From an uncultured Lachnospiraceae bacterium (lineage in GTDB: Bacteria; Bacillota; Clostridia; Lachnospirales; Lachnospiraceae): 58,696 nucleotides of DNA. A program made the translations under genes and the position numbers. Under the pieces are notes generated by a model. The model did not search any database. It had not been told where the DNA came from and saw only the letters and a list, made by a program, of their open reading frames with translations. Numbering within the stretch: position 1 is the first letter of the stretch; each line of letters opens with the position of its first letter. Shown piece after piece: positions 46,118 through 54,607 of this stretch. The stretch is from the NCBI GenBank assembly GCA_947589055.1, contig CANPZL010000001.1, positions 1-58,696 on the forward strand. Reading direction: 5' to 3'.

Positions 46118-47380
46118 CTATTCCTTCTCCAATTCCGCAATCCGTTTTCTGATTGCGTCTACTGCCTGCTGCATGCTTAGTCGTTCTTTTACGAACGCCT
46201 TTCCTTTTTCCGCCAGTATCCGGTAATACTCGGAGTCCTCAGCCAGCCGCCGCATATAGGCTGCTGCCTGATCAATATCCGGCTCCGCCCATCTGGCGCC
46301 CTTTTCATATGGAGGACTGGTTTTATCCAGAACCGTGAAGGTATAATCCACCATACAGGCAACCTCTTCGTTCATGAATTCCGTATTGGAAGACCAATTC
46401 GTAGCAATACAAGGGGTTCCGTTCAGCATAGCCTCCGCCATGACCAGACCGAAACCCTCTGCTCGATGAAGGGATACAAACACATCAACACAACGGATCA
46501 AACTGTTCACTATGATTTTATCCATAATTTCCGTTATATAATAGATATTCTGATATTCTCCAAAAGAAGCCTTCAGCTGATCCAAGTCCTCATTCCGGGG
46601 ATTATTCATTTTTAGCACCAGACCTACCTGCCGGTCATCCGGAGAAAAAGCCTTCTGAAATGCCTGAACAGCCCCCTGTGGATTCTTCCGCTCCATTGTA
46701 CTGTTGGTATCATACATGACCAAAAAAAGGAATTGAGTTTCCGGCAGATGAAAATAGCTGCGGTCATAGCTCTCATCGGTTTCTGCTGTAACGCAATACG
46801 GTATGGTATATACCGGTTTATCCGTTATCCGCCGGATACAGGAACTGGTAAATGCAGAAGGCGTCCAGATTTCATCTACAAGATCCAGACTTTTTTTCCA
46901 GCTTTCCGGAAACTCCTCCAGTTCCCACAGCCAAAATGCTATATTATATCGATAGTCCCATACCTCCGGTTCCATACGGATATATGCCATGAGCAGATCC
47001 ATCGGTTCAATATGAAGCAGATTGATATGATAGGGCAAATCCTCACGGATCTTATGATCCCAGCTATGATCCTCCGCCCGCAGTTTCCCATCTAACAAAA
47101 AGTCCTGAATAGAATACTGAATTCCCGTATGTTCCAGTTCATTGGCAAGCAGCCGGCAGCTTTGTCCCAGTCCGATTTCCGCCCGGATACAGCCGATTAA
47201 GTTAATACCTGCTTCATACCGGTCCTTCTGAAAGGGCCTCCGCTTCCGCTTTTGAAGCCTTTTTATACTCCGCTCCTGTATCTTATCTTTCAGATAACGA
47301 AGAAGTCCCATCGGCAGGATTTTAACCAATATTGGCCTTAATTTCTCCGACAGCTCTATAATTCTCTGTGATAGATTCAT
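46118..47380 (-). CDS. GT4-family glycosyltransferase, first gene of the ABC glycan cluster
   Basis: A 420-residue GT4 enzyme with a basic N-terminus, LIGCIRAEIGLGQSCRLLANEL in the acceptor domain, FLFLVMYDTNSTMERKNPQGAVQAF in the donor domain, and AEGFGLVMAEAMLNGTPCIATNWSSN with the E-x7-E pattern. It follows a promoter with a perfect -10 box after a leader of about 50 nt and is probably the first gene of the long leftward operon that extends to 22646. Confidence 0.87.
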   Translation of the reverse strand: MNLSQRIIELSEKLRPILVKILPMGLLRYLKDKIQERSIKRLQKRKRRPFQKDRYEAGINLIGCIRAEIGLGQSCRLLANELEHTGIQYSIQDFLLDGKLRAEDHSWDHKIREDLPYHINLLHIEPMDLLMAYIRMEPEVWDYRYNIAFWLWELEEFPESWKKSLDLVDEIWTPSAFTSSCIRRITDKPVYTIPYCVTAETDESYDRSYFHLPETQFLFLVMYDTNSTMERKNPQGAVQAFQKAFSPDDRQVGLVLKMNNPRNEDLDQLKASFGEYQNIYYITEIMDKIIVNSLIRCVDVFVSLHRAEGFGLVMAEAMLNGTPCIATNWSSNTEFMNEEVACMVDYTFTVLDKTSPPYEKGARWAEPDIDQAAAYMRRLAEDSEYYRILAEKGKAFVKERLSMQQAVDAIRKRIAELEKE

Positions 47381-47438
47381 GTTTCTATCCTCATCAATTT
47401 ATTTCCTATGGATTTGATTATCAAACGATATTAGATTT

Positions 47439-47467
47439 ATTATACGTCAAATTCCGCCTACAAACAA
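47439..47467 (-). promoter_or_regulatory. Candidate promoter of the ABC glycan operon
   Basis: On the minus strand: TTGTTT (47462-47467), 17-bp spacer and TATAAT (47439-47444). Transcription would begin near 47432, leaving a leader of about 52 nt before ATG 47380. It lies in the only sizeable gap (47381-47547) between the CIS genes and the glycan genes. Confidence 0.6.
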
Positions 47468-47547
47468 GAGATTTCAAAGTTGATTCTGTAGGTTCTGAGT
47501 ATTTGATCATCCGAATTCTTCTCATATAGAAACATTTTGTTTCCCTC

Positions 47548-47934
47548 TTACGGTATCTGTATCTGCATAGTCCCCGGTGTATTCACCTGAATGATACCTC
47601 CCCAGTTACAGATAAGCTTACTGTTTTGATTCAATGCCGGCTTATTCGCTATCCATACAGTAGGACTTCCCGGAGCCCAGGGAGCCGCTATTACCGGAAT
47701 ACAGGGCATTGGCGTTAAGACACCCAATGCAGCGGCAGTGGCTGCTGCTACCTGTGGATTCGCCAGGGAGGTACACATTCCAAAAGGCATAATATTTTTT
47801 AACGGTACATTATCCATGATAGTTGCCAACGGCATCGTCGTCACTGTTTTATTCTCCGGCGTAATCATTAACGCCGACGGAGCCAGTCCAAAGCTGCAGC
47901 TGCACATAGCTCCACCGCATACAGCAAATCCCAT
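47548..47934 (-). CDS. PAAR-like (DUF4280) spike tip protein
   Basis: A 128-residue protein of the PAAR-like DUF4280 group: VCGGAMCSCSFGLAPS at the start, NIMPFGMCTSLANPQVAAATAAA, VLTPMPCIP and KLICNWGGIIQV. Several Cys recur, as in metal-binding PAAR tips. PAAR proteins sharpen the spike of contractile injection systems and may carry effectors. It follows the gp5-like spike gene by 15 bp and is the last CIS gene before the glycan cluster, so no effector fused to it is visible. Confidence 0.85.
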   Translation of the reverse strand: MGFAVCGGAMCSCSFGLAPSALMITPENKTVTTMPLATIMDNVPLKNIMPFGMCTSLANPQVAAATAAALGVLTPMPCIPVIAAPWAPGSPTVWIANKPALNQNSKLICNWGGIIQVNTPGTMQIQIP

Positions 47935-47949
47935 TTTTCCATCTCTCCT

Positions 47950-48726
47950 TTAATTTATCTTCACCATAGTTCCTTTTAGTTCCATTATGCCGCTGCTGCC
48001 TGCCTTCAGGGAGCCTTGCGCCTTTAGCTCTAGCATGCCGCCATCCAGCTTCATATTCTGTCCCTTCATTTGCAAATTCTTTGCACTCTTGATCTCGATC
48101 AAATCCCCTTCCAGCGTAATTTTCTTCGTCTGCCCGTCAATAGTCAATGCGTCTTTTCCCCCGGCAGATAAGATGATTTTCTTTTCGCCCATTAAACGGA
48201 TTTCCCCCTTATCCATATCCGCCTCTATCATAGTCTTTGCATTCTGGTCTTTGATCTGCACCAGCTTTGCTTTATCCCGCAATTCAACGGAAATTCCATT
48301 TTTGGTATACAATCCTATCTGTTCTTCATTCTGGGTATCATCCAATTCAATCCGGTTGCCGCCCTTTGTCTGGATTTTTTTCATGGTATTTCCCTCTTTC
48401 GCAGTTTCCGCCGGAAGCAAATCCACCTCATTCCACAGGCAACCCAATACCACCGGACAGTTAATGTCTCCGCCCTGAAATCCTAAAACCACCTGACTGC
48501 CTATTTCCGGCAAAAAGTATTGCCCAAATCCATTTCCACAATAGGGCTGCATTACCGGTATCCATGCTGTGTCTGTCTTTCCTTCTTCCCCCAACGTCAT
48601 CTCAACTAATACCATTCCCTTTGCATTTTCATTCCAGTTTTCTTTTACGATCCCGGTTCCTATTCCTCCATAAAAGCCTTCTTCCCTTTCCGCTTTATTT
48701 TCAACCATCAATTCTTCCAGTTCCAT
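47950..48726 (-). CDS. gp5/VgrG-like baseplate spike protein
   Basis: A 258-residue spike protein. The N-terminal OB-fold of the phage_base_V type (GIGTGIVKENWNENAKGMVLVEM, MQPYCGNGFGQYFLPEIGSQVVLGFQGGDINCPVVLGCL) is followed by a repetitive beta-strand stalk with alternating hydrophobic residues (MKKIQTKGGNRIELDDTQ; ITLEGDLIEIKSAKNLQMKG), as in gp5C-type triple-helix needles. It would form the trimeric spike beneath the PAAR tip. GGGAGGG precedes ATG 48726. Confidence 0.9.
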   Translation of the reverse strand: MELEELMVENKAEREEGFYGGIGTGIVKENWNENAKGMVLVEMTLGEEGKTDTAWIPVMQPYCGNGFGQYFLPEIGSQVVLGFQGGDINCPVVLGCLWNEVDLLPAETAKEGNTMKKIQTKGGNRIELDDTQNEEQIGLYTKNGISVELRDKAKLVQIKDQNAKTMIEADMDKGEIRLMGEKKIILSAGGKDALTIDGQTKKITLEGDLIEIKSAKNLQMKGQNMKLDGGMLELKAQGSLKAGSSGIMELKGTMVKIN

Positions 48727-48739
48727 CTACTATCCCTCC

Positions 48740-49150
48740 CTACTTTCCATATCCTTCTGTTGTATAAAAGGGAAATACCAAATTAAAGGGATTGTTGGTG
48801 GAACGTACCACATAATTGATCTCTATGGCGATCTGCTCACCGTCTGCTTGAGGAATTGCTTTTACATGAATATCCTGAATTCTGGGTTCCCATCTTACCA
48901 AAGCCTCCATCACCGCATTTTCCATCTGTACCTGAACTGGAAAATCCGCACGCTGAAATAAATAATCATGGATATGGCAGCCGAATTCCGGACGCATCAC
49001 CCGTTCGCCAGGCCTGGTCATAAGAATCACATAAATGGCTTCCCGTATACTTTCTTCTTCCCTTGACATAGCAATCCTTCCTGTTGCCGCTTCTACCTGA
49101 ATTGGAAATTGCCAGCCGGCCCCTAAGAATTCCTTTCCACGTTCCTGCAT
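48740..49150 (-). CDS. gp25-like baseplate wedge protein
   Basis: A 136-residue member of the gp25/GpW lysozyme-like family: GAGWQFPIQVEAATGRIAMS, ESIREAIYVILMTRPGERVMRPEFGCHIHDYLF, with the conserved ExxIrxsi pattern and the GERVMRPEFGC signature. It links sheath and baseplate in contractile systems. It lies just before the spike gene, the usual order in CIS loci. Confidence 0.93.
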   Translation of the reverse strand: MQERGKEFLGAGWQFPIQVEAATGRIAMSREEESIREAIYVILMTRPGERVMRPEFGCHIHDYLFQRADFPVQVQMENAVMEALVRWEPRIQDIHVKAIPQADGEQIAIEINYVVRSTNNPFNLVFPFYTTEGYGK

Positions 49151-49174
49151 TGTGTTTCCCTTTCTGTTTTTCCT

Positions 49175-50920
49175 TTACTCTTTCTCCTCATTCAATCGCT
49201 GCATATCGTTTCGTCCATTCATAAAAATATCAATCTCGTCTATTTTAATATCATTTCCCATCCGAATATAGATATTACAATACCGCAAATAGCGTCTTGC
49301 CCCTGCATCCTCACGGAACCGCTTTAACACCTCTACAAATGCTTGACGGCTTTCCTGAAATTGACGCATACAAAACAATTCCACACCTTTTTCATACCAT
49401 GTCCTGGTTCGTTGTTTTCCGTCGATTTGCTCCTCCGGATCACCGTCGAACACATCATATACCTTTTCTACTGTCTGACTGTATCGATTCTTTACCATAC
49501 CTGCAAACCGTACATGAAATCCTTCCTGGAATCCCGGAATCTGCTCTGCCGCACTGGCGGTGACCAAAAGTCTGGAACCATATAAAGGAGCAAGCTGCCG
49601 CAGATACTTTGCCATAGACGTATGTGCGGATAAGGGAACGGTTGCCATCCGTTTCTCTCCCCCTACAATACCAAACAAAACGATTCCATAATCAATTCCC
49701 ATACTGATACCGCTGGTTTTTTCACTAATATCCTCTTGCAATCGTTTCATTTTTTGACATATAGCAAGCGCCGTTTGAAGTGCCTGTTCAGACCCCTCCG
49801 TATAAAATACCAGCATACCCAGATCTTGGAACCGCTCCACAAACCCGTTTCCCTCCATGATCAAAGGAATTACGCTGTGGAATAATTGATTGGTATTGTT
49901 TAGAACCTGTTTGCCATCCTGATTCCACATTTCCGCCTTTGCCTCCATGAATTGAAGCTCTAATATCGTCACAAAGCGGCTGTTCTGATCTCCCGGCACC
50001 ACCTGCGTGATGCTTTCCTTTCCAAGAATCTGCAACATTTTTGAAGGAATATATTTCTGATAAGCCTGGTTAATGACCTCTATATCTTCCATGTGCCGCT
50101 TTATATTTTTTGTCATACGATTAAATACTCTGGTAATTTCACTGATTTCATCATTTCCACGAACGGTTAATTCCTCTCCGAATTTTCCCTCTGTTATCTG
50201 TTCTGCCCGTTTTTTTAATTTACGAATAGGCTTTAATACTGAGATATGAACAATCAAAAGCACCGCTGTAAAACAAAGCAACATAAGAATCAGCATCATT
50301 CCCATCATCTGAATCTGCTGTTGATTGATTTCATCTAAGATCAATCCCATATCCAGATCCACACCGACGAATGCTGCCACTTCTCCAGCATCATTTAATA
50401 ACGGTACATACACAGATGCCAATTCTCGATTCCCCATATCCGGGTCTCTACCAAATTCAAACCTGCTATTTACATATCTGGTATCAACTACTTCCTGTAG
50501 TCCCTCAAAATCTTTGGTCAGTGTTGTCCGGGTTCCAAGCGGATGCTCAACAAATTCCTCTACATCCGCATCTTCGTCCAGTATATCAAACACATAAATC
50601 CCTGTTTTCTCTGAATCCAGCCAGATTATATACAGAGAAACGACTTTGGTCCGATTAAATAACTTCTGAAGCTCCGCTTCCTTTTCCCAGTATTCCGCAT
50701 TTGGTTCCATTCGATTTCTGTAATCAAAAATCTCCTCTACCGTAACCATTCCCTCTACAACATTACCGACACTGACAGCATAATCATAATATTTATCTAC
50801 AATCAATTTATTTTCTTTCAATTCCGTATATATATAAAGAATGCCCGTAACCAATATCATGAAAAATAAAAATAACAAAGTAAACTTCATCCGTAAACTG
50901 AATTTGATTTTTCGCTTCAT
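49175..50920 (-). CDS. Transmembrane dCACHE-HAMP sensor with degenerate class III cyclase and TPR-like tail
   Basis: A 581-residue protein. TM1 is at about 12-31, an extracellular CACHE-like sensor at about 35-200 (YVNSRFEFGRDP, ELASVYVPLLNDAGEVAAFVGVDL), TM2 at about 205-225, then HAMP (PIRKLKKRAEQITEG). A class III cyclase-like domain follows at about 290-475. The first metal Asp position reads Gln (VTILELQF) and the second metal/Asn/Arg region reads SAHTSMAKYL, so catalysis is very unlikely. The tail (about 495-560) resembles TPR helices. Placed among CIS genes, it could sense an outside signal and pass it to the machine by protein contact. GGAGG precedes ATG 50920. Confidence 0.8.
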   Translation of the reverse strand: MKRKIKFSLRMKFTLLFLFFMILVTGILYIYTELKENKLIVDKYYDYAVSVGNVVEGMVTVEEIFDYRNRMEPNAEYWEKEAELQKLFNRTKVVSLYIIWLDSEKTGIYVFDILDEDADVEEFVEHPLGTRTTLTKDFEGLQEVVDTRYVNSRFEFGRDPDMGNRELASVYVPLLNDAGEVAAFVGVDLDMGLILDEINQQQIQMMGMMLILMLLCFTAVLLIVHISVLKPIRKLKKRAEQITEGKFGEELTVRGNDEISEITRVFNRMTKNIKRHMEDIEVINQAYQKYIPSKMLQILGKESITQVVPGDQNSRFVTILELQFMEAKAEMWNQDGKQVLNNTNQLFHSVIPLIMEGNGFVERFQDLGMLVFYTEGSEQALQTALAICQKMKRLQEDISEKTSGISMGIDYGIVLFGIVGGEKRMATVPLSAHTSMAKYLRQLAPLYGSRLLVTASAAEQIPGFQEGFHVRFAGMVKNRYSQTVEKVYDVFDGDPEEQIDGKQRTRTWYEKGVELFCMRQFQESRQAFVEVLKRFREDAGARRYLRYCNIYIRMGNDIKIDEIDIFMNGRNDMQRLNEEKE

Positions 50921-50939
50921 AAGTGCCTCCGTTCTCAGT

Positions 50940-51674
50940 CTAAAGCTTTACCCGTTTCCCTGCCTCCAGCTCTAATACCGCTGTTTTTTCATCTTCTGAT
51001 GTCCAGACCTCACAGGTAAGAACCCGTTTTTCTTCCTTATCTCTGTGCCAATAACAGAAGAATTCCCCCTGTTCATCTGTCACAACCTGCTTGACCAAAT
51101 AAAAACCCGCTTTTCTGGCATGGTAATCTTCCTTTAACGGAATCTCTAACCGATATTGGCCGGAAACATTACCGGGCTCTTGAAAAGAAAGGAATTCCTT
51201 GTGTTCCTGTTCCCGTATCTGAAATCTTACCTTCATGGGAATCTTTCCGCTCCTGCTAAAGAGAAACATGCCGCTTTCTCCTGCCTTATAATCCTCCCGT
51301 AGTCCCATACTGCCATCAGGATGACGAATCAAAATCAGCTCTGTTCCCGGTTTTGCTTTTCCAAACAGACAAAAACAGCTTCCTGATATTGGATACTGCT
51401 TGCCCGGTTCCAAATAAATCTTCATGATTTCCTCACTTAAAGAATCGTTAGACAATCGGAGTTCCTGTTCCTTATAACCATAAGCAGAAACAAACAATCG
51501 TACCCCCGGCTGAATCGGATGCAAGAACACATAGTACCCATTTCCTTTTTCCAATGGTACTCTTGCCTTCTCTAATATAAGTCTAACTTTTCTTCCTTCA
51601 ACAGAAATCGGATTCCCTGTCAACGCATCTATCAGTTGAACGATCAGTCCGGCTCGTATTATGCTTTTACTCAT
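50940..51674 (-). CDS. CIS-associated beta-rich protein of unknown function
   Basis: A 244-residue protein not assigned to a known family. It is rich in predicted strands and begins like a carboxypeptidase-regulatory or Ig-like fold (GLIVQLIDALTGNPISVEGRKVRLIL, YKEQELRLSNDSLSEEIMKIYLEPG, followed by a second segment PISGSCFCLFGKAKPGTELILIR). No signal peptide or membrane helix is seen. It overlaps the DUF4255 gene by 8 bp, so it is co-translated with the cap protein and may be a structural accessory of the particle. GGAGG precedes ATG 51674. Confidence 0.65.
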   Translation of the reverse strand: MSKSIIRAGLIVQLIDALTGNPISVEGRKVRLILEKARVPLEKGNGYYVFLHPIQPGVRLFVSAYGYKEQELRLSNDSLSEEIMKIYLEPGKQYPISGSCFCLFGKAKPGTELILIRHPDGSMGLREDYKAGESGMFLFSRSGKIPMKVRFQIREQEHKEFLSFQEPGNVSGQYRLEIPLKEDYHARKAGFYLVKQVVTDEQGEFFCYWHRDKEEKRVLTCEVWTSEDEKTAVLELEAGKRVKL

Positions 51675-52251
51675 GAAGCGAGCCTCCTTCTTCTATCTGT
51701 ACCTGAAGCTCCCGTATCCGTTTCACTTCCTGCTTTCGTTCCGACTCTAACTCTACACCGCTTACTCTAAAATATATGGCATTACGACTTTCTTCATTTA
51801 ATCCATTCCATATACGGTTCTTTTCCTCATAGCTCATATCCAAGATTTCAATCTGGATCATTTCCGAGTGAACGGTTTCTTCCTCATAGGTCATACTGTT
51901 TAATCCCGGATAATCCCGCAGTATCTGCAAGGCTCTACCAAGAATCCTCTGTTCCTCAGCAAACCGGAATTTTAGATCGCTGCGGGAATATGGCACAAGC
52001 ATATAATAAAGATTTAAGAACATAGACGGATAGGCCCTCGTTTCTTCTCCCAGCCACCGCATCGGTTCATTTCGCATTCCTTCACTTTCCCGTATATCAA
52101 ACAGATACAAGCCCAGACGGTATTCGCCGGTTTCCTTCGGACTGCAAAGCCCGATCTGTTCTTCCTCCGGCAGCACATCCGGCACCATATGCCTGCGCAG
52201 CAATCCTACGATTCCCTGCCCTACATCTGAAATAACTGTATAGCTTCCCAT
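51667..52251 (-). CDS. DUF4255/Pvc16-like cap protein
   Basis: A 194-residue protein of the DUF4255 (Pvc16_N) group: YTVISDVGQGIVGLLRRHM at the N-terminus, EYRLGLYLFDIRE, FLNLYYMLVPYS and EEQRILGRALQILRDYPGL. This pattern is found in Pvc16/Afp16 proteins that cap the distal end of the sheath-tube in extracellular CIS. Overlaps both neighbours (MORN gene and the beta-rich gene), showing tight coupling. AAAGGAGG precedes ATG 52251. Confidence 0.87.
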   Translation of the reverse strand: MGSYTVISDVGQGIVGLLRRHMVPDVLPEEEQIGLCSPKETGEYRLGLYLFDIRESEGMRNEPMRWLGEETRAYPSMFLNLYYMLVPYSRSDLKFRFAEEQRILGRALQILRDYPGLNSMTYEEETVHSEMIQIEILDMSYEEKNRIWNGLNEESRNAIYFRVSGVELESERKQEVKRIRELQVQIEEGGSLHE

Positions 52252-53717
52252 GCTTCCTCCTTTGGCGTTACCAAAACACCATTTCGAAATTCACCCTGCA
52301 TCAAAATTTCTCCGGTTTCTGAATTATATAGTATCCCCTGTCCATGATACTGTCCCAATAGGAATTGTCCTTGGTACAGAATCCCTCCATTAGCTGCGTA
52401 TTGCGTTCCCATACCGTCATACATTCCCATCCGGAATTCCCCTTCATAGATCATAATCTGTGTCTTATTATCATAAAGTTTTCCCGCTCCATAATAAGTT
52501 CCTTTATAGAACTCTCCATCATAGATCATATTACCGGTCTGAGGATGAAATTCTTTTCCGGAACCGTTATAAAGTCCTTCGGAAAACATCCCATCATAGA
52601 TCAGAACGCCGGTTTCCGGATCATATTTTTTTCCGTTTCCTTCAAAACGTCCTCCAACAAAATCTCCTTCATAGAGAAGCTTTCCGGTTTCTCTCTCGTA
52701 TAGCTTACCCTTTCCCTGCATTTCCCCTGCCTGAAAGTCGCCTTCATAAACCAGTTCACCGTCTTCATACAGCTTTCCCTGACCTTCCCGGCTATCATTC
52801 TCATACGCCCCTTCATAGCACAAGTTACCATCCTGATCGTATTCCCGCCCGATTCCTTCCTTCTTATCCCCCTGCACTTCTCCTACATAGACCATCGTAC
52901 CGCTTTTATCATACTGCACCGTAGTTCCGCCAACGAAACTTCCCTCCTTAAACTCTCCCTGGGCTATGATGGTTTCTCCCTGATAAAGAACCCCCATTCC
53001 ATCATATTCTCCCTGTGAAAAGCTTCCTTTATAAACAATTCCGCCGCCGGGTGCATAAAGTGTTCCTAATCCATGATACAGACCTCCGGACAATTCGCCC
53101 TGATAACGCACGGAGCCATCCTTTTCATAGATTTTTCCATTTCCTTCATAACGTCCATTTAAAAAACCGCCTGCATATTTTAAAGAACCGGTTTCATAAT
53201 ATTCCTTTCCATTTCCAGACAGCACACCTGCTGCAAAGGTACCTTCCAGTTGCTTATTTCCATTCTCATAAAAAACTGTACCTTCTCCATCAAACAGGCT
53301 ATTTTTAAATCCTCCCCTGTATCGGATTCCTCCGGATGGATAGTACAAGATACCTCTTCCAGAGAATTCTTCCTGTTCAAAGCTACCCTGATACAGACGG
53401 TTTCCGCTATAATCAAACAAAGTGCCTTCTCCCTGTATCCTTCCCTCCTCCATTCTTCCGACAAACACGGTATTCCCGGTAGTGCCGTCTATGAGACGCA
53501 CTTTTCCTGTATAACCGAACTGTTCATCACTATTGATCACCATTGTCTTTGTAAAAAACCGGGAAACTAAGATTGGCTGTATGCGATAGATATACAACAA
53601 TGGGGCTAATATGACAATACAGGTCAACAGTACCAAAAACCGTATTGCAATATAGCGGGAACCAATTTTTATGTATGATTTCAAAGAATCCGGTTTCTCA
53701 TCCTTCAAAATGTCCAT
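52221..53717 (-). CDS. Membrane-anchored protein with about 17 MORN-type repeats
   Basis: About 498 residues. A short cytoplasmic N-terminus and one transmembrane helix at about 24-44 (FLVLLTCIVILAPLLYIY) precede about 17 MORN-like repeats of 22-24 residues (forms such as YEGDFVGGRFEGNGKKY and YKGSFSQGEYDGMGVLY) up to the C-terminus. MORN repeats form long beta-solenoids that mediate protein or membrane contacts. I start at ATG 53717 after GGGAG; a TTG further up overlaps the kinase-like gene. It is embedded in the CIS operon, so it could tether the particle to the membrane. No catalytic domain is seen. Confidence 0.82.
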   Translation of the reverse strand: MDILKDEKPDSLKSYIKIGSRYIAIRFLVLLTCIVILAPLLYIYRIQPILVSRFFTKTMVINSDEQFGYTGKVRLIDGTTGNTVFVGRMEEGRIQGEGTLFDYSGNRLYQGSFEQEEFSGRGILYYPSGGIRYRGGFKNSLFDGEGTVFYENGNKQLEGTFAAGVLSGNGKEYYETGSLKYAGGFLNGRYEGNGKIYEKDGSVRYQGELSGGLYHGLGTLYAPGGGIVYKGSFSQGEYDGMGVLYQGETIIAQGEFKEGSFVGGTTVQYDKSGTMVYVGEVQGDKKEGIGREYDQDGNLCYEGAYENDSREGQGKLYEDGELVYEGDFQAGEMQGKGKLYERETGKLLYEGDFVGGRFEGNGKKYDPETGVLIYDGMFSEGLYNGSGKEFHPQTGNMIYDGEFYKGTYYGAGKLYDNKTQIMIYEGEFRMGMYDGMGTQYAANGGILYQGQFLLGQYHGQGILYNSETGEILMQGEFRNGVLVTPKEEAWEAIQLFQM

Positions 53718-53730
53718 TTCTTTTTTCTCC

Positions 53731-54597
53731 CTATTGTATCTGTAAGGTTCCAATCTGATCGATCATAAAGGTTTCTGCCTCCTCCTGCTTTGGATGGGTA
53801 ATGACATAGATCAAAGCGATCATGACAGCTATTACTGCCAGCGGGACTAATAATCGTTTGCCTAAAGCAAGCAGGCGGACCGCCCGTTGCTTCCACCTGG
53901 CAATCCATGTATTAGCAGGAAGATGATTGACATTCCCACGTCCCATCAATTCCTCCATCAATCGGTCATAAATCTGATAAATATGGAACACATCTTGATA
54001 TGGTTCCTTACGCAGCTGTTCCAAAAAATCATGCAGTTCCCGACTGGACTGCTGTTGTTCCTCTTTTTGGAACAAGAGTGCAAACAGCTGATAAAAACAT
54101 CCTCCCAACTGCTCCTCTGGCGCTTGCTCCAGTCCGGCAATAAACGTTTTATCCGGCTCATACTGAATGGTTACCTCCAAGGCTTTCGTTATCAAAATAC
54201 ACGTCGGATTCAAAATACCGCACAACAGATATTCCGGCATATTCAAAAGCAATAGACGCTCCAGCAACCGTTTCCCAATTTCCAAACGTTGAGATAATGG
54301 AATTTCTTCCTTTTTCAGCCATTGTGAAAGCTGACTGCCCTCCCTGCGTACAAAAACCATGATCAAACTATCCTTCCAGAGAAAGCTTTCTTTATAATCC
54401 ACAAAATTACCGGTGATTTCCTTATGTAAAAGATTCCGTTCCAATATCCGCCGAATATCCTCCGGCCGAAAAAACCGTATCAGTGTATTTTCGATTCCCT
54501 CTGTTTGCAAATCTCTACAGACAAGTACTTCAAATACACCTTCCTGCTGTTTTCGACTAATGACCTGATAGCTTCTGTCCGGAGTCTGAATTATCAT
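53731..54597 (-). CDS. Kinase-like (degenerate) protein with C-terminal membrane anchor
   Basis: A 288-residue protein. Residues 1 to about 220 look like a reduced protein-kinase-like fold: an N-lobe of strands (SYQVISRKQQEGVFEVLVCRD), a hinge-like VFVRREGSQLSQWL and helices (RLEIGKRLLERLLLLN), but no glycine loop, HRD or DFG motif is visible. A basic stretch and one helix at about 243-265 (VPLAVIAVMIALIYVI) follow, with a short external tail. EssB of type VII secretion has a similar pseudokinase-TM plan, so a scaffold role at the membrane is plausible for this CIS. Assignment is tentative. AGGAGG precedes ATG 54597. Confidence 0.55.
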   Translation of the reverse strand: MIIQTPDRSYQVISRKQQEGVFEVLVCRDLQTEGIENTLIRFFRPEDIRRILERNLLHKEITGNFVDYKESFLWKDSLIMVFVRREGSQLSQWLKKEEIPLSQRLEIGKRLLERLLLLNMPEYLLCGILNPTCILITKALEVTIQYEPDKTFIAGLEQAPEEQLGGCFYQLFALLFQKEEQQQSSRELHDFLEQLRKEPYQDVFHIYQIYDRLMEELMGRGNVNHLPANTWIARWKQRAVRLLALGKRLLVPLAVIAVMIALIYVITHPKQEEAETFMIDQIGTLQIQ

Positions 54598-54607
54598 GCC
54601 AATCCTC

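Noticed and set aside
47529..47543. Hairpin GAAAC-ATTTT-GTTTC after the CIS operon as a terminator
   Set aside because: Only a 5-bp A/T-rich stem and no following T-run on either strand, so it is too weak to call.
47987..48478. Plus-strand frame of 163 codons opposite the spike gene
   Set aside because: It is a Ser/Phe/Ile-rich shadow of the repetitive spike stalk with no independent support.
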